NCBI GenBank assembly: GCA_002812745.2
Contig: NCSJ02000440.1
Location: 1 to 31,279, forward strand
DNA: 31,279 nucleotides
Reading direction: 5' to 3'
From: Scytalidium lignicola
Taxonomy: Eukaryota; Ascomycota; Leotiomycetes
The notes below the pieces were generated by a model, which had not been told where the DNA came from, did not search any database, and worked only from the letters and a program-made list of their open reading frames with translations. Position numbers and translations under genes: made by a program. Of the stretch, positions 12,706-22,879 are shown piece after piece. Every line of letters starts with the position of its first letter. Positions within the stretch are counted from its first letter, which is position 1.

Positions 12706-12920
12706 TCAATATGTTGTTGGTCAAATGTCTATTATGCAATCATTTGGAATTTACTCCGACCACCTACATTCCATTTGCCAATTCCCTACGGAAGAGATCT
12801 TTAAGGACTTAGACTACGAAAGCAACCTACAATTTATTCTGAGCATTCTTGAAAGCATTCATGCACCCAACAAATAGCACCCCAAGATTAAATCTAGTAG
12901 GAGTGTCAAGGGCCGTTGAA

Positions 12921-14388
12921 TCAGTCAGACTTGTTCTCTGTCGCTATGTTCATCACATCTTCAACTCCTCGTTCCTCTGTGGAGGTCGTAGAGACATTCG
13001 TGGGTTCGGTGGGACCATCTGTAACAGCGGCAGATGCCTCATTTGCCTTGGAGGTCTCTTCGGCGGGCTTGTCATCCTCGGGGCTGGGCTCAGACTCGGC
13101 TTCAGCGGTCTCCTTCTCCTCAGACCTCACTGCCTGGGTCTCAGCCGGGGTTGTAGCATCCTTCAAAGCCTCAGCTTCAACAGGAGCAATCACGCTCTCT
13201 GGGTCGATAGGCTTTGCAGTGGACTCCTCAACAGGGTTCTCAAGCTGAGGAGCTGTGCTAGAGATGGCGGTGGTCTCCGTGGGAGCAGAGGCCTCCTTCT
13301 CTTCCTTCTTCTCAGCTGGCTCACTAGAAGCTTAGGTCTAGTTAGCCTCGATATATTTTAACTATAACCGCTAGATCCACTTACTCTCAGCGGGAGCCTC
13401 AACGGCGGCCGCAGACTTGGCAGTGGGCACGGTAGCAGCCTCGGCAGGTTTAAACTCCTCGGGCTTGTCTTTCTTGGCTTCCTCCTTCTCCATCTCCTCC
13501 TTCTTGCCAAAAAAGGTGCCGAAGATGCTGGCCCTCCTTACGGTCTCCTTGGTGTCCGAGCTTCTCTTAGGGGCAGCCTCGGCAATAGTTGGCTTGCCTA
13601 GAGCAAGTAGTTAGCCTTCCCATTTCAAAGCAACAGCAATGGCATAAACAACATACTCAACTTCTCAAGCTCAACCTTATAACCTTCGCTGGAGGTAACA
13701 ATTTCCTTCTCAGCCTTGGCCTCCGTGGACTTCGCCTCAAGAGCAGCCAGCCAGCTGTCGCGCTCCACAGAGCTGCTAGCCTGGAAGGTGTGCTTTTGGC
13801 CGTTGACCTTGAACAGGAACTCAGTCGAACCTTCCTTGGTGATATCGGTGATATCGGCCTGCTATACGTCAATTAATGTCTCCCAGACCAACATCGCTGT
13901 TCCTCTTACCAGGTTGAAGATATTGGTCGGAGCAGGCTTTGTGAAAAATAGCAAGCCCTTGCCTGTTTGGCTAGCCCATGCAGCGATGGGGTGAGCGACG
14001 GCGGGCTTCTCGTTCTGGAGAAAGACAAGAAGCTGCTTGGACTCGACAGGCTTCTCACTGAAATAGAAGTAGCGTTTGGAGAAACGGAGACTTCTGCAAA
14101 TCCACGCAGTGAGCCATTACCCTTTTCTATCTGGCATCTTTTCAACACTTACTTGACCAGACCTGGGGCCTTGTAGCCCAGCACACCATCCGTGGCAGGA
14201 GTTACCTCCTTTGCCTTCTCCCTGGTGGGCTCCTCCTTTAGCTGTTCAGCAGGCGTGTCAGTTGTAACAGCTGCAGCCGCAACGTCAGTTGTAGCTGCAG
14301 ACATATCGTTGGGAACCTCAGCAGCTGGAATCTTCGCAGCTGGTGCGGTCGCAGAGGGCTCCTCAACGGGTTTCTGAACCTCAGACAT
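12921..14388 (-). CDS. PH-domain protein of the fungal Meu6 type, five exons
   Basis: Exons in transcription order are 14388-14153, 14093-13910, 13858-13657, 13597-13385 and 13330-12921, giving 414 codons plus TGA. The introns are 51-59 nt. Donors are GTAAGT, GTAAGA, GTATGT and GTAAGT. The first three acceptors are CAG or TAG; the fourth is AAG, the only choice that keeps the frame open. An Ala/Glu/Pro-rich acidic N-terminus (about residues 1-65) leads into a pleckstrin-homology domain of about residues 70-180, with GVLGYKAPGLVK, KRYFYF, a nearby AAWASQTGKGLLFF segment and a C-terminal helix ERDSWLAALEAK. The rest is a long Lys/Glu/Ala-rich low-complexity tail. Meu6-like proteins are known from fission yeast as meiotically induced; the molecular role is unclear, and PH domains bind phosphoinositides or proteins at membranes. 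It is GC-rich, free of stops, and appears functional. Confidence 0.88.
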
Positions 14389-14994
14389 CTTGTCGATAAT
14401 TATAAGCGATTATATATGGTTAAATAAGAAAACCAGATACAGGAGCTCGTGAACTTTGATAAAAAAACCATCAGATCCCCCTGGTTCTGAGTCTCAGATC
14501 TCACATGTTAAAATCCTTGGCCTTTACTAAAGTTTACTGTATTCATATTCACATGTCAAAAATAACGGAAAGACAATGTTCTCGCCTGCGGCTTGTCATG
14601 GAAATGATAAGTGGCTCGAGGGATGTCACATATCATCGCACAACCATAAAGGGCGATGATAGCGTATAAGCGCTACGTCATACTACAGGAAAACAGCGCT
14701 GAGCGCCGCGCCATGCTTTACACGGGATCACAAGGTCGAAGCGACGAAGTCCCTGTCTCCAGGTGGTCTGCCCACAATTCCAACGGAACCCATGAAGCTT
14801 CCACTTGAAACATATCGTCGCTTCTAGCGTTTAGAGCGGTCGAAACTATTACTACGAGAAGGCGGCTAGTGTCTCGACTGGTCATAAGCTCGTCAACTTC
14901 TACGCCCAATCCTTCCGTGGAGTCCAAGACATCCATGCCGAAGCTTGCCGTCTCGTTGATTTGAAGAAGTAGCAAGCGTGCCTGTGGTGCTAGT
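14389..14994. promoter_or_regulatory. Divergent intergenic region between PH-domain and metallothionein-like genes
   Basis: The two genes diverge from this roughly 600 bp region, which must hold both promoters. A CRE-like TACGTCA lies at 14674-14680 and a stress-element-like CCCCT at 14478-14482. Both are short and may be chance matches. Open frames exist on both strands at 14713-14990, but none has recognisable protein similarity. Confidence 0.35.
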
Positions 14995-15319
14995 ATGGAC
15001 ACGCACAAAGTCGAAGGCACCGAGCGAACCGTCTGCAACTGCGGCGGTGACTCCAGAGTCTGCCCTTGCGCCCCGGGCAAGTGTGGCTGCAAGGACTACT
15101 CCAAAAGCGACATCAAGGCCGTTCCCGGCTCGGAGAAGACTACTTACAGCTGCGGTAGTGACATGAACAAGTGTCCTTGTGCTCCCGGTTATTGTGCTTG
15201 CGTCTCTTGTCCTAAGGCCACGATAGAGACAGTCATGAGCACAGTGTAAGTGTGGAGGGAACGATAAGAATTGCCCCTGTGAGGTAAGAAAGTGTACTTG
15301 TAGCGGTTGTGCGAAGTAG
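14995..15319 (+). CDS. Metallothionein-like Cys-repeat protein; third repeat frameshifted or intronic
   Basis: ATG at 14995 opens 84 codons ending in TAA at 15247-15249. Two repeats of the form C-x-C-G-G-x4-C-P-C-x4-C-x-C-x2-C are visible (about 15031-15099 and 15145-15213). Each has lost one Cys to Tyr through a TGC-to-TAC-type change (15097-15099 and 15145-15147). A third, cysteine-complete repeat lies in the +1 frame from TGT at 15245 to TAG at 15317-15319. Two readings are possible. A net one-base shift may have truncated a 108-residue three-repeat protein. Alternatively, a 58-nt intron at 15246-15303 (GTAAGT donor, TTGTAG acceptor) removes the third repeat and gives an 88-residue product ending in GCAK. 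Such proteins bind copper, zinc or cadmium through Cys thiolates in the cytosol. The family call rests on Cys pattern only. Confidence 0.65.
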
Positions 15320-15441
15320 ATGATCATGTTGGTAATCTCGTGTTATTTCAATTTTTATGACGATGATTGACATTGGCGAAGACAAACGAGAGATTTGATT
15401 TGTGAAAGTCTAATCCTTCTTTAAAGGGAAAGAGCAGCAAA

Positions 15442-15663
15442 ATGATATGGGATAATATTGCAAGAAAGAGGAACGGTTCAATCTCAAATCCGAACAAAGG
15501 CGACATCCACGATGCAATTTTCAATATCGTTGGTGTTCAGTTTACTGTTTTTGCTGGTATTATCTTGCTGACAACTTCCATTCCACAGGAAGCGTTTTCT
15601 CATAACTCACGCAGCTTGTATGGGGAGACGTTACAAACTGTTTATGGTCTGGTTTTTATTTGA
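15442..15663 (+). CDS. Small hypothetical ORF with one membrane-like segment
   Basis: ATG at 15442 opens 73 codons to TGA at 15661-15663. Residues about 27-46 are hydrophobic (FNIVGVQFTVFAGIILL) and could span a membrane. I recognise no family. It follows the metallothionein-like gene by about 120 bp on the same strand and is followed by AT-rich DNA. It may be a true small gene, a truncated exon, or chance. Confidence 0.2.
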   Translation: MIWDNIARKRNGSISNPNKGDIHDAIFNIVGVQFTVFAGIILLTTSIPQEAFSHNSRSLYGETLQTVYGLVFI

Positions 15664-16276
15664 TAATTTTAGCTTGTGTTAAAGAAATAAAATATATTAA
15701 AAAATTGCTAAAATATAATATTATCTGATCAATAAAAATTTTTTAATTTAAACATAATTTTGGCATAATGCCTGTTATCTTTAGTTGAGGGTTAATAGAC
15801 ATCGTCGAATAAGGAAGAGCATTAGCCTTAAACAGGCCAAGAGCGCCATTAGGTTTATGTTCGAAGAAGACACTGCGCTTATTGCCTGGGAATGAATATA
15901 TCAGACAGCTACGTTCAAGAAGTGGCACAGATTCAGATCTTATCAATGTTTAGCTATAATAGAATAAGATTGCACGATTCTTGGACATTATGGTGGTATA
16001 GATTCATGACATAATAAATAAATCTGAAAGATTATATTGTAATCGTATAATTAAGATCTAATTGATTAGGAGCTGCAAATAAGAAATAACTTTGGCACGT
16101 TCCGGAAAGCGCTTTTTGTAGGTCAGCTTGACTAAAATATGACTTATGATTTTCCAATTAAGCAGAGAAAACCTCGAAAGCAGCTTCCACTATTGACTAT
16201 ATCTTAGATTTGCCGGATGTAGGGGGCAGACACGGTCAGAGCAAAAATTTTCCTGTGTAATGTGAAGTCAGGGAGG
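15664..16276. other. Intergenic stretch, no supported gene
   Basis: AT-rich at first, then mixed composition. A minus-strand frame at 15743-15946 is open for 67 codons but has no ATG at its start and no recognised motif. Nothing else was identified before the rRNA fragment. Confidence 0.35.
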
Positions 16277-16572
16277 ATCGAATGCTAGTAGCTGGTTCCT
16301 GCCGAAGTTTCCCTCAGGATAGCAGTGTTGAATTCAGTTTTATGAGGTAAAGCGAATGATTAGAGGCCTTGGGGAAGAAACTTCCTTAACCTATTCTCAA
16401 ACTTTAAATATGTAAGAAGTCCTTGTTACTTAATTGAACGTGGACATTCGCAGAACTGGCGATGCGGGATGAACCGAACGCGAAGTTAAGGTGCCGGAAT
16501 ACACGCTCATCAGACACCACAAAAGGTGTTAGTTCATCCAGACAGCAGGACGGTGGCCATGGAAGTCGGAAT

Positions 16573-16606
<34 letters not shown>

Positions 16607-16758
16607 TGAACTAGCCCTGAAAATGGATGGCGCTTAAGCGTGTTACCCATACTTCACCGCCAGCGTAGAAACGATGTGCTGGCGAGTAGGCAGGCGTGGA
16701 GGTCAGTGACAAAGCCTTGAGAGTAATCCTGGGTCAAACGGCCTCTAGTGCAGATCTT
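16277..16758 (+). rRNA. Partial, degenerate LSU (25S/28S) rRNA fragment
   Basis: From about 16277 the sequence follows conserved fungal LSU rRNA: the CTAGTAGCTGGTTCCTGCCG segment, the TATGAGGTAAAGCGAATGAT segment, CGATGCGGGATGAACCGAAC, TAAGGAGTGTGTAACAACTC and GAGTAGGCAGGCGTGGAGG. It stops after GCAGATCTT at 16758, where normal LSU continues with GGTGGTAGTAG. About 34 nt expected after GTGGACATTCG are missing at 16450/16451. Several differences are transitions (for example GCGCTTAAGCG for GCGCTCAAGCG), while others appear to keep helices paired. This is an rDNA relic and not a working rRNA gene: no SSU, 5.8S or spacer sequence accompanies it. The comparison uses remembered LSU sequence. Confidence 0.88.
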
Positions 16759-17197
16759 CTATATAGTATTGAAAACATTGTGGATCCTCGTTCAGATTTT
16801 CCGCATAACTCCGATTGTGATTGGTCGCGGAAACACGTTTCCAGCGATTTGATTGGTACTCAGAATGCGATTCCAGCGATTTGATTGGTTACGGCCTGTC
16901 CAATTATCACGTTCGATCGCGCTCTTTGATTACACTGTAAACATAGATCACACCTGAAATAACGATATGCTACGATCAACGTTCCATTACGTATATTATA
17001 ACGCTATTACCGTGAGATTATGATATAATTGTTGTATTCTATCAAGTAAAAGATGTACAGATTGTCGTACAGTTGTTCTTTTGCTTTTTCGTTCAGTGCT
17101 CCTCCCTGTACGGTCCGTACAATGGTATACATTCTCTTCGTAGTACGACAATTATCTCTCTATTTCTCCCTAACTGTGGTTTTTGCTATTACTAATA
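16759..17197 (+). promoter_or_regulatory. Presumed Helitron 5' region with CCAAT-box cluster
   Basis: This stretch between the rRNA fragment and the Rep/helicase ATG has three ATTGG words (16820-16824, 16852-16856, 16884-16888) and a CCAAT at 16900-16904. The second and third lie in a perfect 19-bp direct repeat, TTCCAGCGATTTGATTGGT (16839-16857 and 16871-16889). CCAAT boxes are bound by the fungal HAP/CBC complex. The spacing suggests a promoter, which is an inference. If the Helitron starts at TC (16758-16759), this is its 5' terminal region. Confidence 0.45.
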
Positions 17198-20100
17198 ATG
17201 GAGCGTCATCCTTCAGCTTCTCCTACTTCACATTGTACGACGTGTAAACGATGGCTTTCCTCAGAACTATTCAAAAGACGGCGAGATGGTGGTTTTTACA
17301 ATACGTGTTCTACTTGCTTAGTTAGTATCCGCCCCTCAATTACCGTTACAGCCGTATATTTGACTATCGATAGGAATATCGGCGAAATAGGAGAACTGTA
17401 CTTGGAGAAATCGACGTTAACGCTTTACGCCAGACTCGACAATCTTTCAATCCATCACCTAAGAAGCGTCAACGATATCAATATGATCATTCGGTAGCTT
17501 TACCTGGGCCAGTACAGCCTCCTGAGCCTGATCTTGAGCCAGTAGTTCCATCACGGCCACTACAGAGCCATTCGCCCTTGCCGTCACTTCCAGACCTCGA
17601 ACAACTGTTACGTGGCCGTACGCCGTCACCTCCAGCCCCTGAACAACTGTTACGGAGCCGTACGCCTTCACCTCCAGTCCCTGAACCACCACAACCTCGA
17701 GTTAGAGGCCGACCAAGACGTCAACCGTTGGGTTTTATATCTGCTTTTACACCGGGGGCGCCTCATTATATGGGCACGTTGACTGAAGTCTGTACACGCT
17801 GTTTAGCACTCCATTGGCCAGAGGAGAGATCTATGCTTTGCTGTAAGGAAGGAGACTTAATATTGGAGCCATTCCGAGAACCGCCAGCTTTCCTGAAAAA
17901 TCTTTTGACAGGTAGCGATTCAAGATCGAGAGATTTTCTCACGCGGATACGGCAATATAATTCAGCACTTGCATTTACGTCTCTCAGTTACAATAAGGAT
18001 CGTCGAGCTGACGAATTAGGGCCTGGTTTAACCTGTTTTTCCATACACGGTAACTTATATCATATGCAAGGACCGTTACAACCAGGCTCTCAGGCTATTC
18101 CAGCGTTTGCTCAGTTGTTCTTTTACGACCCTGATTATGCTACAACCATTCGGTCAGACTGTCAGCCTGAGTTAGATCGGGTTATACTACGTGAGCTTCA
18201 CACTATGCTTACGGGCTGTAACCCTTTTATTCGCTTATATCTGACGGCTACAGAGTGTATAGCTGTTCAACCAGCAGCATTCCGGTTGACTTTAAACCCT
18301 CGGATGGAGTTAGTTGTGGAAGGAGCTTACCACCAAGGACGGATAAACCTTCCTAGCAGTGATGAGATTGCTGCCATCATTCCAGAGGAAACCGGTTCGT
18401 ACAAGTCTAGAGATATCGTTCTAACTAGCCGTAACAATGCTGGAGGAGAGTCGAATCTGACTAGAATTCCGGTATCCCATCTAGCTTACATGCCGTTACA
18501 CTATGTGTTGTTCTTTCCGTACGGTGATTACGGCTGGGGCTATAATATGGAGCTCCAGGGCCGGCGTAGAGGCAAGCGTTTAACACTGCAAAAGTGGTAT
18601 CAACATCGATTACACACTCGAAAAGACCAGTTCTCTTCCATCTTCTACGGAGGCCGCCTGTTTCAACAGTATATAGTTGACGCTTTTGTGACAGTGGAGA
18701 CTACGAGGCTTGATTGGCATCGTCTTAACCAATCGAAGATACAGGCTGATTTATACCAGTGTGTGTACGACGCTTTACACTTAGGTGATGCTAATGCTAC
18801 GGATATCGGCTATCGTGTTATACTTCCTTCTTCGTTTTCAGGGGGTGATCATCAAATGCAACAATTGTTCCAAGACGTAATGGCTTTGGTTTGTTACTTT
18901 GGTAAACCTACCTATTTCATTACGATGACGGCAAATCCAAATTGGCCAGAGATCAAGGAGAATCTCTTACCTGGCCAATCTGTTGCAGACCGTCCGGATT
19001 TGGTAGCTTGTGTTTTCGAGGGTAAAAGGCGACAGTTGATCAACGTACTCAAGGCCAGTGTTCTAGGCCCTTACGGTGGCCATGGCTTTACGATCGAATA
19101 TCAGAAACGCGGCCTTCCTCATATCCATTTCCTCTTTTACAGACTGCTTCATTCAGCTGAGCTATCACCAGATAACATTGATGAGGTGATCTACGCCGAA
19201 ATCCCTGATCCAAACCGTGATCCTCATGGCGTGTTATGAGAATTGGTGATTACGCACATGGTTCACCACTTATGTGGTCCAGATCACCCTAATAGCCCCT
19301 GTATGAAGCGTAAAACTCCGGCAGAACCGTTACGGTGCTCCAAGAGATTCCCGAAGAAGTTTACAGACGTAACGGTCATGTCTGAGGATGGGTACCCGGA
19401 ATATCGCCGTAGGAATGATGGTCAAAGGTTTGTGCATAAACTGGATGCGTCTGGACGACCGATAATAGGAGATAATCGTTGGGTAGTACCTTATAACCTA
19501 TATTTGCTACAGATGTTCAATTGTCACATTAACATTGAGTTGTGTAGTACTGTACAGGCCGTAAAGTATATTCACAAATATGTTTACAAAGGCCATGACC
19601 GTTCAACACTTGCTGTTAGGCCTGGTCAGAATGAGATTGAGCAATACGTTCAGGCCCGTTATGTGAGCCCCATGGAGGCATTTGCGCGTCTTATGGAATA
19701 CAAGGTGCATCAGGAATGGCCTCCAGTAACACGTCTTCCTGTACACCTTCAGGGGGAATAGTCTGTACGGTTTCATGATGATATGGGGCCAGATGCTATT
19801 GCGGCCGAGCTTGAAACGCAGAATTCGAAGCTCATGGCGTTTTTTAGGTATAATGCTCAACACGAAGACGGTCGTCAATGGCTATATCAGGAGTTTCCGG
19901 AGCATTACGTGTGGAATTCAGAGAATCGATGCTGGCAGCTCTGAAAACAGGGGCACTCTATTGGTCGAATGTATCACTGTAGCCCAGCACACGGGGAGAG
20001 ATTTTACCTACGGTTATTACTTACTTGCATACGAGGGCCACAGTCGTTTGAGGAACTGTACGTAGTCGATGGCATTCGGCACCCAACGTATTACGCTGCG

Positions 20101-21906
20101 TGTGTCGCCCGAGGATTGGCTAAGAACGACCAGGAATGGTTTCGATGCTTTGAGGAGGCAATCCAATTCAATCCAGCCAGCCGTTTACGGACCGTATTCC
20201 TCATTGGCTTACGCTCTCGGCTGATAGGTGACCCTATGGCTTTGTAGGATCAATTCAAGTCTTACCTGTGTGACGATTTGCGTCATTTCTTAGGCTCTCT
20301 TCAGAATATGAGTTTCCCATTGGCACTGCAGGATCCAGAGTGTGATTACGGCCTGTACGTGCTCAACGAGAAGCTTCAGGATATGCAATTGACGGTTGTT
20401 GACTTTGGTTTGCCTATATTTTCGTTCAATTGGTCTGCCATCCATGATCGAACTGTACCGGAATATAACGCCGTAGAAGAAGCTGCCATTGCCTCAACGA
20501 TGCAGGCTCAACTAAATCAAGATCAACGTGAGTGCTTTAATACGATCATTACGGCCATCGAGAACAAGCTGCAAAATGCTTACTTCTACTTGCAAGGGCC
20601 AGGGGGGAGCGGTAAGACTTTTCTTTACAAAACCTTATGCCATCACTTTCGTGGATTAGAGAAGCATGTGCTGTGCGTAGCTTCTACAGGCATTGCAGCA
20701 CTTCTATTACCAGCCGGCCGTATAGCGCATTCGCAATTCCGGATCCCAATTGAGTTAAATGAAAGCTCTGTTAACTCGATCTTGAAAAACAGCAAGCTAG
20801 CAACTATACTTCGGCGTGTTGATTTAATCATATGGGATGAAGTCCCCATGCAACACAAGTACTGTTTCGAGGTTGTCCACTGCCTGTTCTGTGACTTACA
20901 GTCTGTTGAAGATCAGGATCTCCTGTTCAGTAGAATCCCTGTTATCTTAGGCGGCGATTTTGCTCAAATCCTGCTTGTAGTAGTAAGTGGCACTCAAGCG
21001 GACACTGTGTATGCCTGTTTACAGCATTCCTTTATATGGCTACGGCTATGGAAACTACGCCTGAGAATTAACATGCGTGTACAGTCAGGAGAAGGAGAGG
21101 CTGATTTTGTGCGGTGGATTAGCTCATTGCCTTACGATACGGCCCTCCACGGCCTTGTCTCGATTCCTTTAACTATTTCTAGGCCTCAAAACTTAGAAGC
21201 GTTACTCGATGATGTATATCCTTTGCCTTTGCTTCAGGCCGCGCCTAGGGATCACATGGCTTTTCGGGGTAGAGTACTGCTTACCGTTCGGAATGAGACT
21301 GTAAGGGCGCTGAATGAAATGGTCATGACTCGATTCCCTGGCTTTGAACGCACTTATTTGTCTGTAGACTTGGCTGATGTTAATGACGAAGATGATAGCA
21401 ACCATACGTACGCTGTAGAAGTGTTACAGGCTATAGATATCCTGAGTTTACCTTCATCTAAGCTAACGTTGAAAGTCAGAGTGCTAGTCATGTTGATTCG
21501 CAATATATGCCCATCAGAAGGTTTATGCAATGGCACACGTATAGTTGTTACGGCTCTACGGAATCACTCGATCGAGGGACGGCTACTAGGTGGAGAGTGG
21601 GATGGGCAGGTCCGTACGATTCCTCGAATCAAGTTGATGTCGAATGAGAACGATTTACCTTTTACACTTTCTCGCAAGCAATTCCCTCTTTGAATATGCT
21701 TCGCCATAACCGTAAATAAGTCTCAAGGTCAGTCGTTTAACAAGGTCGGCCTTGATCTACGAGTTCTTGTCTTTATGTATGGCCAGTTTTACGTAGCAAT
21801 CTCTTGAAATACTTCCGTTAAGGGGTTATCTATGCTCTTACTTGTAGGAGTTATTACAACTTATAACATAGTATATCCAGAAGTTCTGAGAGATATCGAT
21901 ACATGA
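17198..21906 (+). pseudogene. Helitron Rep/helicase (RepHel) gene with six nonsense codons
   Basis: Exon 1 (17198-17320) encodes a CxxC...CxxC zinc-ribbon-like N-terminus (CTTCKRW, CSTCL). A probable 53-nt intron (17321-17373, GTTAGT donor, GATAG acceptor) joins it to one frame reaching the TGA at 21904-21906, about 1550 codons in all. Rep HUH is at 19120-19128 (His-Ile-His) and the paired catalytic tyrosines are at 19567-19569 and 19579-19581 (KYIHKYVYK). The PIF1-like helicase has Walker A GPGGSGKT (20596-20619), a DE box (IIWDEVPM, about 20830-20850), GGDFAQ (about 20950-20970) and NKSQGQSF (about 21715-21738). In-frame stops are TGA 19237, TAG 19759, TGA 19942, TAG 20245, TGA 21691 and TGA 21805. 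Each is one C-to-T step from Arg CGA or Gln CAG, and there are no frameshifts. The element therefore needs help from another copy to move. Confidence 0.88.
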
Positions 21907-22036
21907 CTTTACGCTCTGCAATATGCATACTTCCAATATACAAGGGCTGTTTACAAGTGTAAAGAAAGAAAAAAGTAAGTAATATTCCTTTATTATACAC
22001 CCAATTGACCAGCAATCGGGACTCTTGATGGGATTT

Positions 22037-22877
22037 TCATTCCTCCTCATCCGAGGCTACGGCCAGCGCAGCCAATTCCATCTGTAAACGTGCTCTACGA
22101 GCATGATGCTCCTTACGAGAGAGTGTAAGGGCCTTGGTAACCATGCCCCGGAAGGAGCCAGCAGCGTTATTGAGCCTTACGGCCCGTAGTGGCATGGCAG
22201 CGGGGGCGGCAGCGACCAGCGCAGAAGCAGGAGCAGGAGCAGGGCCGGCAGCAGCAAAACCTACCCATGATCTATTAGCTACGGACTGTATGATCAGACA
22301 ATGGCGTTACTTACCAGCACCACCAGCTCCAAAGGAGCCAACAGGCCTGAGAAGGACTGGAGCCACATGTCGAGGGCTACCAGGGCGGGGAGCACGAGCA
22401 GGAGCAGGCGCAGGGTGTGCCAGAGAGCCACCATAGTTATTGGCCGGGGCCATTCCAGGAATGACGGGCGCCGGGACATTTTGAGCGGTCTGGGCCGCCT
22501 GAACGTTCGTATGCACTGTGTACAGTTAGTTACAGACCGTAACGACGTTGAATCAACTACTTACATTGTCGAATGCTACACCGAGCACCTGAGGAGTTAT
22601 AATGGCAGTTACAGCAACTGCTACCAAACAAGCCATCGACCACCACGCACAGCTGGAACGGTCCACTGCGAGACAGGCAGTGTCTACAGGCCGTAGGGCC
22701 ATCCATCACCGTTCCTCTCATCTGGCCAATGATGGCCTCATCGTTTTGAGTACGGCCCGGGGTCATCTGCCTACCTTGACGGAGCAAGGCGGCTCGAACG
22801 ATTGGCATCGCTGCCAACGTTTGTACGGTGGCCGTACGCTTAGTAGTGATACCAGAAACGGTGATTTGGTTATCCAT
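22037..22877 (-). CDS. Helitron-borne antisense gene: Cys-rich domain plus Ala/Pro-rich tail, three exons
   Basis: Exons in transcription order are 22877-22565, 22515-22315 and 22260-22037, giving 245 codons plus TGA. Introns of 49 and 54 nt have GTAAGT donors and ACACAG and GGGTAG acceptors. Residues about 63-103 hold a Cys/His cluster (CRHC, GPFQLC, CCNCHYNSSGARC) resembling the fungal DUF3716 pattern as I remember it; this is probably a small zinc-binding module. Residues about 105-205 are Ala/Pro/Gly-rich and low complexity. The C-terminus is basic then acidic (SRKEHHARRARL, then ASDEEE). It lies 130 bp beyond the Rep/helicase stop and is transcribed towards it. Unlike that gene it has no nonsense codon. 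Its function is unknown; it might be an accessory protein of the element or a captured host gene. Confidence 0.65.
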
Positions 22878-22879
22878 TT

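Noticed and set aside
12722..12877. 51-codon plus-strand ORF near the 3' end of the PH-domain gene
   Set aside because: It lies in the gap behind a convergent gene, has no recognised motif, and the longer version relies on a TTG start. Too short to support.
12916..13361. Plus-strand ORFs of 110 and 170 codons
   Set aside because: They are antisense shadows of the low-complexity GC-rich last exon of the PH-domain gene.
14718..15327. Minus-strand ORFs of 124 and 144 codons over the metallothionein-like gene
   Set aside because: They overlap the Cys-repeat coding frame antisense. Repetitive Cys codons leave the other frames open. No motif was recognised.
15743..15946. 67-codon minus-strand frame
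   Set aside because: No ATG at the start, no motif, and no continuation on either side.
17459..17692. Minus-strand ORF within the Helitron N-terminal region
   Set aside because: It is a repeat-derived shadow of the Pro-rich linker of the Rep/helicase frame.
22134..22696. Plus-strand ORFs of 100 and 131 codons
   Set aside because: They cross the splice sites of the better-supported minus-strand gene and are antisense shadows of its Ala/Pro-rich exons.
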